This document shows, in pieces, positions 20,226-28,542 of a stretch of DNA of 45,111 nucleotides. Each line of letters begins with the position of its first letter. Position 1 is the stretch's first letter. Source of the DNA: Acidobacterium sp. (GTDB taxonomy: Bacteria; Acidobacteriota; Terriglobia; Terriglobales; Acidobacteriaceae); NCBI GenBank assembly GCA_003166955.1, contig PMUI01000056.1, positions 1 through 45,111 of the forward strand, read 5' to 3'. The position numbers and the translations under genes were made by a program. The notes beneath the pieces are model-generated. The model was not told the origin of the DNA and did not search any database. It saw nothing but the letters and a program-made list of their open reading frames with translations.

Positions 20226-22010
20226 ATGACCACCCTGCGCACGGCCAAGCGCTTCGTCTTCCCCCTGCTCGGCCTCTGGGTGTTGCTCTACGCCTCCTTC
20301 TCCTTCGTCAAGCCCCCCCTCCTCGACGGCTCCGACGCCCTCAGCGCCGAAATCGCCCGCGAAATGCTCACCGGCGGCCACTGGCTCACCCCCTTCGCCA
20401 ACGGCATCCGCTATCCCCACCATCCCCCCTTCCTCTACTGGACCGTCGCCGTCAGCTTCGGCCTCTTCGACATCTCCGACTGGGCGGCGCGCGTCCCCGT
20501 CGCCGTCGCCACCCTCGGCCTCTTCATTGCCACCTTCTCCCTCGGCCGCCGCATCTTCCTCTCCCCAACCGCCGCCTTCTACGCCGCCCTTTGCCTCCTC
20601 ACCTCCTACGGCGTCTTCCTCTTCGGCCATCTCCTCCTGCCCGACGTCTTCCTATGCCTTTTCGCCACCCTCGCCCTCAATTTCTTCTGGCGCTCGCACA
20701 CCCAGGAAAAACGCCATCTCCAAAGCGCCCTCGGCTTCGCTGCCTGTTGTGCCCTCGGCGTCCTTACCCAGGGATTCGCCGGCCTCGTTCTTCCCACCGT
20801 CATCGCCGTCCTCTATCTGCTCGCAACCGGCAGGATCAGGCGCCTCCTCCACTGGCATCTCATCCCCGCCACCCTCGTTTTCCTCGCCCTCTACCTGCCC
20901 TGGCACATCGGTGCCCGCCACGCTCTCCGCCATCAGGACCTCATCAACCTCCTGCCTCCCATGACCGGCGGCCGCGTCCCCCTCCTCGTCTTCTGGCTCC
21001 TCCTCCTTCTCTGGATCGTTCCCTGGTCCATCTACTCCATCCGCGCCCTCCGCATCGGCGCCTCACCCAACCCCGACCGCCGCCGCGAAGCCCGCCTCTT
21101 CTGCCTCCTCTGGATCCTCGTAGTCCTCGTCTTCTTCAGCTTCACCGCGCGTCAGGAATTCAACCTCCTCACCGCGCTTCCGCCCATGGCTCTACTGGCC
21201 GGCGGATGGCTCGCCGAAGACGAAGATCAGCCCCACCACCAGGGCCGCATCGCCGCGTGGATCCTCTTCTTCATCGGCCTCGCCGCCGCCGCCCTCGTCG
21301 CCTGGTTCCTCATCGCTGCACCGCGCCCTGCGCCCGGCGTCGACATCGCTACCCTCCTCCGCCCCAACGCCGGCCATCACGCCGTCTTCTTCGGCTTCCT
21401 CTTCGACTTCACCCGCCCCGCCATGGGCCTCTTCCGCGCCCCCCTCTGGATCGCCCTCCTCGCGATCCTCGTTGGCGTCTCCGCCTGCCTCTTCTACCGC
21501 CTCCGCGACAACGCCCGCATGGCCAACTGCTTCCTCGCCGGCATGATCGTCGCCCTCCTCATCGCCGCGCACCTCGCCCTCAATACCTTCTCCCCCGTCC
21601 TCTCCTCCGCCATCCTCGCCGAAGCCATCAAGCCCGAAGTCCGCCCCGCCGACCTCGTCATCGTCAACGGCTCCCTCGACAGCGCCTCCTCCTTCGTCTT
21701 CTACATCGAGCACCCCGTGCTCCTCCTCAACTCCCCAACCGCATCCTCTCCAGCTCCCACTCCCTGCACGCAAAAAATTCAGCTCCGCAGCGAACTCACC
21801 GCAACCGTGACCATGGGCCCTCCCACCCCGCCCGCCTTCTTCATCGACTCCGCCGCCCTCTGCGGACTCTGGCAGGGTCCCGCCCGCGTCTGGCTCTGGA
21901 CCACTCCCCAGACCCTCCCCTCCCTCCCCGGCGATGCGTATGTCATCGGCCGCAGCGGCGGCAAAGAAATCCTCAGCAACCAACCCAACATCGGCGGCGC
22001 CAGCTTCTAA
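20226..22010 (+). CDS. ArnT-like/PMT family glycosyltransferase (GT39/GT83 type)
   Basis: 594-residue inner-membrane protein. An N-terminal membrane helix is followed by the first periplasmic loop with DGSDALSAEIAREMLTGGHW (residues about 37-56) and HHPPFLYW, the arrangement of ArnT-type enzymes that transfer sugars from undecaprenyl phosphate. About ten more hydrophobic segments follow, then a soluble C-terminal part (from about 480). Family members glycosylate lipid A or proteins; the acceptor here is unknown. The ATG at 20226 gives a normal N-terminus, but no clear Shine-Dalgarno sequence is present. A family 1 repeat and a 14-bp tandem repeat fill the upstream spacer. The sugar-nucleotide genes often found with arn clusters are absent, so lipid A aminoarabinose modification is not implied. 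Confidence 0.88.
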   Translation: MTTLRTAKRFVFPLLGLWVLLYASFSFVKPPLLDGSDALSAEIAREMLTGGHWLTPFANGIRYPHHPPFLYWTVAVSFGLFDISDWAARVPVAVATLGLFIATFSLGRRIFLSPTAAFYAALCLLTSYGVFLFGHLLLPDVFLCLFATLALNFFWRSHTQEKRHLQSALGFAACCALGVLTQGFAGLVLPTVIAVLYLLATGRIRRLLHWHLIPATLVFLALYLPWHIGARHALRHQDLINLLPPMTGGRVPLLVFWLLLLLWIVPWSIYSIRALRIGASPNPDRRREARLFCLLWILVVLVFFSFTARQEFNLLTALPPMALLAGGWLAEDEDQPHHQGRIAAWILFFIGLAAAALVAWFLIAAPRPAPGVDIATLLRPNAGHHAVFFGFLFDFTRPAMGLFRAPLWIALLAILVGVSACLFYRLRDNARMANCFLAGMIVALLIAAHLALNTFSPVLSSAILAEAIKPEVRPADLVIVNGSLDSASSFVFYIEHPVLLLNSPTASSPAPTPCTQKIQLRSELTATVTMGPPTPPAFFIDSAALCGLWQGPARVWLWTTPQTLPSLPGDAYVIGRSGGKEILSNQPNIGGASF

Positions 22011-22065
22011 AACCCGTCACCCACGCCAGCACCTCCCGAACCAGGGGCGCGCGGTCGAGGAACTC

Positions 22066-22170
22066 AACCCATCGGTGGATGTTTCCGCCCATCTCCGGAT
22101 CGAAGACAACAGTAAGGCCTGCAGATATAGTCCAGAGTCAGCACGACACCATGCTTTCGCGCTAAACGGT
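22066..22170. repeat. upstream block of receptor 4, duplicated at 26327
   Basis: ACCCATCG...CGAAGACAAC...AGTCCA.AG.CAGYAC aligns over about 105 bp with 26327-26443 at roughly 65% identity by eye. It lies 161-265 bp upstream of receptor 4 and may be its regulatory region. Confidence 0.6.
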
Positions 22171-22330
22171 TCCCCGGATTGCAGATCGACTGGCTCTCGC
22201 TGAATTCCTTCTGTCATCGTTCCGTTGATTCCGCGAAAACACGCGTGAAGCCAGTACGCATTCGACGTGCACTATCCAACCCTCCGCGCGCGCCACGCGC
22301 GGGATTTGCTGCTCTTTCTGGAGACCTGTG

Positions 22331-25300
22331 ATGACGAAGTTTCTTGCGATCTGTGCCTGTTTCCTGGCGGCCTTTCTGGCCATCGTGCCCGCAACCCATG
22401 CGCAGAGCAATTACGCCGTAGTCCGCGGTTCGATTCTCGATCCGCAAAATCTCCCCGTTGTCGGCGCCCGCGTGCACCTCACCGAGCCGGACACCGGCGC
22501 CGAACGTGTTGCGTCTTCCAACTCCACCGGCATCTATGAAATTGCCGGCTTACAGCCAGGCGCGTACACCCTCGTCGTCGAGAGCACTGGTTTCCGCGAG
22601 GCAAAACAGACCATCAACCTCGAAGTGGGCCAGCAGGCCGCCATCGACGTTCACCTCATCGTCGGCGGCAAGTCGCAAACCGTAAACGTCACCGCAAATG
22701 GCGAGTTGCTCAAAACCCAGGACGCCAGCATCGGCGAGGTCGTCGATCAGCGCTCCGTCGACTCGCTCCCCCTCAACGGACGCATGTTGATCGACCTGGT
22801 CCTCACCGTCCCCGGCGCCCACGTCAGTCACGGCGCGGCCACCGGCGATATGAGTTCCCTCTATTGGCGCCCCGGCCAGCGTTCCGCCGTCAGCATCGGC
22901 GGCAATCGCCCCAACGCTAACTACTTCCTCCTCGATGGCGCCACCAACACCGACCCCACCTTCAGCACCCAGAACTTCAGCGCCTCCCCTGATGCCGTGC
23001 TGGAGTTCCAGGTCGAAACCGGCAGCTATTCCGCCGACATGGGCGGTGCCGGTGGCGGCCAGATCAACGTCGTCACCCGCTCCGGATCCAGCCACTTCCA
23101 CGGCACCGCCTATGAGTTCCTCCGCAACGGTGCTTTGGATGCCCACTCCTTCAATCAGATGGGCGGCTCCAATTTCCTCGTTCAGAATAATTTCGGCGCT
23201 GCGTTAGGCGGCCCCATTTGGCATGCCGGCAAAACCTTCTTCTTCGCCAACTATGAAGCCCTGCACAGCGTCGAGTTGATGACCATGGTCGACACCGTCC
23301 CCACCGCCGCCGAGGATTCCGGCGACTTCAGCCAGAGCGGCGTCAACATCTACGACCCCAACACCACCCAGCCCAACCCCAGTTACAACCCCAGCCTCCC
23401 GCCCAGCAAAACCAATCCTCAGTACATCCGCCAACAGTTCTCTTACAACGGCGTCCTGAATGTCATTCCCCCCAGCCGCCTTACGAAGGCCGCCTCCATC
23501 ATGCTCAACAAATACACGCCCCTGCCCAACTCCATGAACATGGGCGGCATGACCATGATGGGCCAGCCCACCGTCATCGGCGCCGGCAACGACGCCAATA
23601 ACTACCTCGACGCCCGCAAAGAACGCATGTTTGACGATCAGGGAACCTTCCGCGTCGATCACAACTTCTCGAGCGGCGACACCGCCTTCGCCCGCTACTC
23701 CGCCGGCACCGAGGACGGCTTCATGCCCGAAGGCCTCCCCGGCTTCGGCCTCTATCACGACAATTTCTCCGAGCAGGGAACCCTCGGCTGGTCCCGCGTC
23801 ATCTCCGCGCGGATGGTCAATGTTGCCTCCGTCGCCGCCTCCCGCCTCGCCATGTCCCACACCACCGAAAGCGCCAACAAAAACGACATCGTCGACGAAC
23901 TCGGCCTCACCGGCACTGGCTTCGGCGGGCCCAAAGCCTGGGGCGCGCCTTACTTCAACGTCCAGGGATACTCCCCACTGGGCGACAACTACCTCGCCAC
24001 CCCCATGAAAGCCTGGGACACCGTCATCGAAGGCCGTGACTCCCTCAGCTGGCAGCTCGGCCGCCACAGCACCAAATTCGGCGGCGTCTATCAGAAGTTC
24101 ATCTGGCCCATGTGGGGCTTCTTCCAGAACCGCGGCTACTATCAGTACACCAACGGCTACACCACCCAGGACGCTCTCAATGATGGAACCGGCTCCGCCC
24201 TCGCCAGCTTCCTCCTCGGTCTCCCCGCCGCCCGCCAGGGCCAGGCCGGTGTCCCCCAAATGAACCTCCATCAGTGGTACGCCAACGGCTACGCCCAGGA
24301 CGCATGGCGGCTCAGCTCCAACACCACCCTGAACTACGGAGTTCGCTATGAGTACATGGCTCCCCTCATCGACGTCGACTTCACCAACAGCAACCTCGTC
24401 TTCACCAACGGCACTCCTCAGGTCTTCATCGGCGGCCAAAATGGATACCCGCGCGGCCTCATGTATCCCAACTACGCCCGCTTTGCCCCTCGCCTCGGCC
24501 TGGCGCAAGCCCTGCCCCACCTCGGCATGGTCGCCCACGTCGCCTACGGCGTCTTCTACACGCCCGTCGACATGAACACCTGGTGCAACCAGCGCCACAA
24601 CGTCCCCTACGTCTTCCCCGAAACCTCGCAGAGCGATCCCTACATTCCCAGCATCACCACGCTCAACTTCCCAACCCCGGTCCTCGGCACCACTGTCGTC
24701 AGCTTCACCGGACTCCAGCTCCACGCCCCGCCGCAGTACATCCAGCAGTGGAGCGCTTCGCTTGAAAAACAGCTCGGCACCCAGACCACCCTCGAAGTCG
24801 GCTACCTCGGCGCGGGCGGCTTCCATCTCCAGCGTTCGCACCTCGTCAACGACGCGCAGCCCGGTGCGGGACTCATTCAGCCCCGCCGCCCCTTCCCAAA
24901 GATCAGCTTCGTCCCCAACACCACCTTCCCCTCAACCACCACGGTTGCCAGCACCACATTTCCAGTCAGCACCATGAATCTGCTCGAAAACACCGCGCAG
25001 AGCTGGTATGACGCGGGCTACGTTAACGTCCGCCGCCGCTATGCCCACGGCCTCAGCTTCCTCGCCAACTACACCTTCGCCAAAGCTCTCGACAACGCTC
25101 CCGACTTCCGTTCGCCCATGTTCGAGCCCGCCACCCCGCAGAACAACTACGACCTCGACGCGGAAAAAGGTCCCGCCTGTGATGTCCGCCAACGCTTCGC
25201 TCTCAGCGCCGTAGGCAGTTCAGCGCCTCTCGGATCCAACTACTTCGAACGCGCCGTCACCCGCAACTGGCGCGGCTCCATAGAATACCAGGCGCAAACC

Positions 25301-25717
25301 GGCTTCCCTGAAACCATCAACGTCTTTGGCGACACAGCCAACGCCGGCACCGTCGTCGGCGAGAATCCCATCCGCGCCAATGTCACCGGCAACAAAATCT
25401 TCGGCCCAGGCACGCGGAACTCCACCACCTGGTTCAACCCGACGGCATTCGCTGCGCCGCCCGCCTACACCTTCGGCAACGTCAGCCGCAATTCCGTCTA
25501 TGGCCCCAACCTCCAGAGCATGGACCTCGGCGTAGTCCGTGAATTCAGCGTCGCCGAAAAAGCCCGCTTCGAAGCCCGCGCCGAGTTCTTCAACGCCCTC
25601 AATCACACCAACCTCGGCACCCCCAACCGCTTCGTGAATACCGCCAACTTCGGCAGCATCACAGAAGTCACAACCCCAGGCCGCGAAATCCAGCTCAGCG
25701 GTCGTCTCTCCTTCTAG
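22331..25717 (+). CDS. Oar-like TonB-dependent receptor with carboxypeptidase-regulatory domain (receptor 4)
   Basis: Predicted outer-membrane receptor of 1128 residues. The signal peptide (MTKFLAICACFLAAFLA, cleavage after THA) is followed by a carboxypeptidase-regulatory domain at about 28-112 (VRGSILDPQNLPVVGA). The plug contains LPLNGRMLIDLVLTVPG and SGSSHFHGTAYEFLRNG, and the barrel ends in EIQLSGRLSF. The ATG at 22331 is preferred over the GTG three bases earlier; GGAGA lies 7 bases upstream. A hairpin 41 bp after the stop may terminate it. It differs from receptors 1-3 in strand, and its two flanks recur downstream, suggesting past duplication of this locus. Confidence 0.93.
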   Translation: MTKFLAICACFLAAFLAIVPATHAQSNYAVVRGSILDPQNLPVVGARVHLTEPDTGAERVASSNSTGIYEIAGLQPGAYTLVVESTGFREAKQTINLEVGQQAAIDVHLIVGGKSQTVNVTANGELLKTQDASIGEVVDQRSVDSLPLNGRMLIDLVLTVPGAHVSHGAATGDMSSLYWRPGQRSAVSIGGNRPNANYFLLDGATNTDPTFSTQNFSASPDAVLEFQVETGSYSADMGGAGGGQINVVTRSGSSHFHGTAYEFLRNGALDAHSFNQMGGSNFLVQNNFGAALGGPIWHAGKTFFFANYEALHSVELMTMVDTVPTAAEDSGDFSQSGVNIYDPNTTQPNPSYNPSLPPSKTNPQYIRQQFSYNGVLNVIPPSRLTKAASIMLNKYTPLPNSMNMGGMTMMGQPTVIGAGNDANNYLDARKERMFDDQGTFRVDHNFSSGDTAFARYSAGTEDGFMPEGLPGFGLYHDNFSEQGTLGWSRVISARMVNVASVAASRLAMSHTTESANKNDIVDELGLTGTGFGGPKAWGAPYFNVQGYSPLGDNYLATPMKAWDTVIEGRDSLSWQLGRHSTKFGGVYQKFIWPMWGFFQNRGYYQYTNGYTTQDALNDGTGSALASFLLGLPAARQGQAGVPQMNLHQWYANGYAQDAWRLSSNTTLNYGVRYEYMAPLIDVDFTNSNLVFTNGTPQVFIGGQNGYPRGLMYPNYARFAPRLGLAQALPHLGMVAHVAYGVFYTPVDMNTWCNQRHNVPYVFPETSQSDPYIPSITTLNFPTPVLGTTVVSFTGLQLHAPPQYIQQWSASLEKQLGTQTTLEVGYLGAGGFHLQRSHLVNDAQPGAGLIQPRRPFPKISFVPNTTFPSTTTVASTTFPVSTMNLLENTAQSWYDAGYVNVRRRYAHGLSFLANYTFAKALDNAPDFRSPMFEPATPQNNYDLDAEKGPACDVRQRFALSAVGSSAPLGSNYFERAVTRNWRGSIEYQAQTGFPETINVFGDTANAGTVVGENPIRANVTGNKIFGPGTRNSTTWFNPTAFAAPPAYTFGNVSRNSVYGPNLQSMDLGVVREFSVAEKARFEARAEFFNALNHTNLGTPNRFVNTANFGSITEVTTPGREIQLSGRLSF

Positions 25718-25813
25718 AGAGCGCCCAACCGCATCACCGGAATCCTCCGGCAAGAATCGGGCCTGTCCGCACACCGCGCAGGCCCGTTTCCGCAGCCATA
25801 CGCCTCACCGCGC
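25717..25813. repeat. 3' flank of receptor 4, copy 1 of a direct repeat
   Basis: The 97 bp starting at the last base of the receptor stop codon recur at 26075-26168 with only a few differences. The unit contains the hairpin at 25758-25786. Confidence 0.93.
25758..25791 (+). terminator. possible intrinsic terminator of receptor 4
   Basis: CGGGCCTG (25758-25765) pairs with CAGGCCCG (25779-25786) over a 13-base loop and is followed by only TTTCC. The short T-run makes it a weak call. Confidence 0.5.
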
Positions 25814-25908
25814 TTATCCGGAAGCTGAACGTCTGACGAAACAGGGGGGTCAAGCCCCCAGCATGTCGTTGATTCTACGGGGGCTGTGGGGGCGCGAAGC
25901 CGTGCATA

Positions 25909-25926
25909 TTAACTACGTAGTTAATG
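25909..25926. promoter_or_regulatory. perfect 18-bp palindrome ATTAACTAC/GTAGTTAAT
   Basis: AT-rich perfect palindrome centred on 25917/25918 in a GC-rich spacer. Its size and symmetry fit a dimeric repressor operator, but no gene starts nearby on either strand (the nearest start, plus strand, is at 26786). It may be the remnant of a lost gene's control region. Confidence 0.5.
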
Positions 25927-25941
25927 GGGTCGAGAGGCGCT

Positions 25942-26020
25942 TTTGTATCAGGGCATGACTTCAAGTCATGCCGAAAACCGGACTCAAATCAACCGGGCTT
26001 TAGCCCCTGCGGGCTGTTTT
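25942..26020. repeat. dispersed double-hairpin repeat, family 1, copy b
   Basis: TTTTGTATCAG leader, hairpin 1 GGCATGACTT/AAGTCATGCC (25953-25973) and hairpin 2 GGGCTTTAGCCC (25996-26007). Base changes in hairpin 1 relative to copy a are compensated on both arms (GAGT/ACTC against TGACTT/AAGTCA). Confidence 0.88.
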
Positions 26021-26074
26021 GCATACGCTGTTAGTCGCTGAATTATTGAATGAACTTCCGCAGACAGGACGTTG

Positions 26075-26168
26075 GAGAGCGCCCAACCGCATCGCCGGAA
26101 TCCTCTGGCAAGAATCGGGCCTGTCCGCACACCGCGCGGCCCGTTTTCGCAGCCACACGCCTCACCAT
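26075..26168. repeat. 3' flank of receptor 4, copy 2 of the direct repeat
   Basis: Near-identical copy of 25717-25813, starting GAGAGCGCCCAACCGCATC. One arm of the hairpin has lost a base (GCGCGGCCCG), so the stem is shorter. Confidence 0.93.
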
Positions 26169-26326
26169 ACTCATTCTGAAGAATTTCGAACGGCTGGAGC
26201 GGGCTGTCTTTCAGGCCCCCAAAGTGGCGAACCCGAAGAGCCCAGCCCGCAAACTTACACACCGAAAAACGACCTGCAGCGACAAGGGCTAGAACGGCTC
26301 CCTCCCAATTCCCCCACCAAATGCCC

Positions 26327-26443
26327 ACCCATCGAAGGGTGATCGTCTCCATCCCTGGGCCGAAGACAACCGCGAATCTCAACAGCTACAGTCCAAAGCC
26401 AGTACCCCAGTAGTGTTCTCCGTCAAAACGATTCGCTGAAATT
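26327..26443. repeat. second copy of receptor 4 upstream block
   Basis: It aligns with 22066-22170 and shares ACCCATCG, CGAAGACAAC and the AGTCCA.AG.CAG segment. No receptor gene follows it. Confidence 0.6.
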
Positions 26444-26512
26444 ACATGTTGGCTGAGTTTTTGTCCCGTCGATGGTGTTGAGTTTGTGTTCCGGTTAACA
26501 TTGGCCGCAACA

Positions 26513-26665
26513 CAAGCTCAACAGCTTGCAGAAAAACCACGAATCCAACGAGCGCCAGGTTCACCCATAGCAAGGAGCGTGATCCCTTTCCACTCGGTGA
26601 TCCAGATGCATCCACTCGCAATCAGTTCCGAAAGTACTGCCCTCGTTCCATTCCGGGCGCAGCAC
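26513..26665. repeat. dispersed repeat family 2, copy a (diverged)
   Basis: It shares the landmarks CAGCTTGCAGAAAAA, GCCAGGTTCACCC-ATAGCAA.GAGCG and AAAGTACTG..CT with copies at 32361, 37390 and 40669. This is the most diverged copy. Confidence 0.7.
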
Positions 26666-26690
26666 CGTCCCTCGTTCTAGCTTTTTCTCC

Positions 26691-26724
26691 CCGGAGAGGC
26701 CGGTCCCCAGACCGGCCTCTCCGG
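26691..26724. other. perfect 15-bp hairpin upstream of the MetE-like gene
   Basis: CCGGAGAGGCCGGTC (26691-26705) pairs exactly with 26710-26724 over a CCCA loop. It ends 61 bp before the start at 26786. No T-run follows on the plus strand. It may be a leader structure or a repeat; the sequence does not match a SAM riboswitch core that I can recognise. Confidence 0.75.
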
Positions 26725-26785
26725 ACCTTCGAAGTACCCAGTCCACCAACCGCCGGGGTCCAACCTCCGGAGCAGGGAACCAGCA

Positions 26786-27844
26786 ATGATCACCGAACCC
26801 ATCGGCAGCATTCCCCGTCCAGCTTCGCTCCTGCAGGCAATTACAGGATTCCACGCGGGTACCATCAGTCAGCAATCCCTCGATGACGCCTACGCCGCCG
26901 CGCTCCGCGACACCATCCAGCGTTTCGAGCAGACCGGATCCCCCGTCATCACCGACGGCGAACAGACCAAGTCCAGCTTCGCCACCTATCCTCTCGCTGG
27001 TCTCACCAATCTCGCCCCCGATGGCGTCGTCATCTCCTTCGCCGACGGCCACACGCGCCAGTTGCCGCGCCTCACCGCCGGACCCTTCCGCTACGGCCAG
27101 CATGCCGGGGCATTTGTAACAGCCGCGCGCACCTATACCAAACGCCCGCTCAAGCAGGCCGTCATCTCCGCTTCCGCCCTCAGCCTCCTCTACCCCGGCT
27201 CCGGCATCCCCGGTTACTCCCGCGAGCAATTCACCGCCGATCTCATCGACGAAGCCGCCTCTGACATCCGCGGCGCACTCGATGCCGGCGCCGACTCCGT
27301 CCAGATCGACTTCACCGAAGGCCGCCTCTCCCTCAAGCTCGATCCCTCCGGCAGTCTCCTGCGCAGCTTCATCGACCTCAACAACCAGGTCCTCGACCGC
27401 TTCAGCATCGCCGAGCGCCAACGCATCGGCGTGCATGTCTGCCCCGGCGGCGACCACGACTTCACCCATAGCGCCGACATCGACTACGCCGGCCTCCTCC
27501 CTGACCTCTTCCACCTCAGCGTCGGCCGCTTCTTTCTCCAGATGGCCAGCGAGCCCGACCGCAAACGCATCCTCGCCATCGTCAAAAAAGTCATGGCCCC
27601 AACCCACATCGTCTTTATCGGCGTTATCGACCCCATCAGCCCGGTCATCGAAACCCCGTCTCAGGTCCGCGACCGCATCCTCGAGGCCGCCTCCGTCCTG
27701 CCCCCCGCGCGTCTCGGGTCCACCGACGACTGCGGCTTCTCGCCCTTTGCCGACGACACCTCCACCGCCCGCGACACCGCCTTCAGCAAGATTCGCGCCC
27801 GTGTCGAAGGCACCGCCCTCGCCGCCCGCGAACTCGGCCTCTGA
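26786..27844 (+). CDS. cobalamin-independent methionine synthase C-terminal-like protein
   Basis: 352-residue protein corresponding to the catalytic C-terminal barrel of MetE, without the N-terminal half. It begins with IGSIPRP, followed by VITDGEQ, QIDFTEGRLSLKL, the zinc-ligand-like HVC (His217, Cys219), GVIDP and DDCGFSPF with Cys316, the positions expected for MetE zinc ligands. Short MetE-C-like proteins transfer methyl groups to homocysteine or other thiols from varied donors; which one applies is not visible. The ATG at 26786 follows GGAG...GGGAACCAGCA with modest spacing. The upstream leader contains a 15-bp hairpin and a family 2 repeat. It stands alone, with a spacer before the next gene. 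Confidence 0.88.
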   Translation: MITEPIGSIPRPASLLQAITGFHAGTISQQSLDDAYAAALRDTIQRFEQTGSPVITDGEQTKSSFATYPLAGLTNLAPDGVVISFADGHTRQLPRLTAGPFRYGQHAGAFVTAARTYTKRPLKQAVISASALSLLYPGSGIPGYSREQFTADLIDEAASDIRGALDAGADSVQIDFTEGRLSLKLDPSGSLLRSFIDLNNQVLDRFSIAERQRIGVHVCPGGDHDFTHSADIDYAGLLPDLFHLSVGRFFLQMASEPDRKRILAIVKKVMAPTHIVFIGVIDPISPVIETPSQVRDRILEAASVLPPARLGSTDDCGFSPFADDTSTARDTAFSKIRARVEGTALAARELGL

Positions 27845-27941
27845 CCCGGATTCCGGGATTAAAACTGTGCACCGGCAATAGAACCGGCCTCATTTCGCAC
27901 CCCTGAGTGCATCAAAGCTCTGAGTGAATCAAGGAGACACC

Positions 27942-28397
27942 ATGTCCAAAGTTAGAGCCCTTGTTTTCGCAGCTCTCGCAACTCTCTTGCTGAGCTGTGC
28001 CTTCGTGGCGCCGTTACACGCCCCGGCCCAGGTTGCCGTCGGCGTCGACATCGGCGCGCCCCCCGGCTGCCCCTACGGCTATTTCGACTATTCTCCCTAC
28101 GACTGCGCTCCCTACGGCTACTATGGGCCCGATTGGTATGTCGGCGGAGTGTTCATCGGAGCCGGCCCCTGGTTCCACGGCCATCCCGGTTTCTACGGCC
28201 ATGTCGACAACCGCTACGATCCTCACCACGGGTACAACGGTCCCTTGCCGGGTCGCGGCGAGGAGCAGTTCAACCACTTCCACGGCAATGAGGCGCGCGA
28301 CGGACGAGGCCACATCGGCGATGCCGGCCATGATGCGGGCGGTGAACACGCCCTCCCCGGATATCGCGGCGGCCGTGGTGGCGGACGGCGCCACTAG
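27942..28397 (+). CDS. small secreted Gly/Tyr/His-rich protein
   Basis: 151 residues starting at the ATG at 27942, with AAGGAG 5 bases upstream. A signal peptide (MSKVRALVFAALATLLLSC, cleavage near PAQ at about 30) is followed by a Tyr/Pro/Gly-rich part (PYGYFDYSPYDCAPYGYYGP), a YVGGVFIGAGPWFHG segment and a His/Gly-rich tail ending GGRGGGRRH. Such proteins are frequent in acidobacterial secretomes and have no established function. The two cysteines of the mature protein lie close together (CPYGYFDYSPYDC) and could form a disulfide. Confidence 0.8.
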   Translation: MSKVRALVFAALATLLLSCAFVAPLHAPAQVAVGVDIGAPPGCPYGYFDYSPYDCAPYGYYGPDWYVGGVFIGAGPWFHGHPGFYGHVDNRYDPHHGYNGPLPGRGEEQFNHFHGNEARDGRGHIGDAGHDAGGEHALPGYRGGRGGGRRH

Positions 28398-28433
28398 AGC
28401 GCGATCCGACTCAGCCAGCAAACGAGAGCCCGA

Positions 28434-28513
28434 AAACAAGAGTCCGGACACAGAGTCCGGAGAAGAGAGTCCGGAGATGAGATAAGGCGCTTGCCGTCTT
28501 ATCTCATCTCCGG
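28434..28513. repeat. GAGTCCGGA triplet and 16-bp hairpin before trmJ-like gene
   Basis: Three spaced copies of AGAGTCCGGA-like sequence (28439-28476) lead into a perfect hairpin, CCGGAGATGAGATAAG (28471-28486) with 28498-28513. The right arm ends 29 bp before the next start codon. No T-run follows. Confidence 0.85.
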
Positions 28514-28542
28514 CCACACTCGGCAACTTAAAATGACTTTTC

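Noticed and set aside
23204-24841. Long minus-strand open frame opposite receptor 4
   Set aside because: Gly/Glu/Val-rich antisense shadow of a GC-rich coding sequence; no family pattern.
26691-26724. Hairpin as intrinsic terminator or SAM riboswitch
   Set aside because: No T-run on either side in the right orientation, and no recognisable SAM-riboswitch core.
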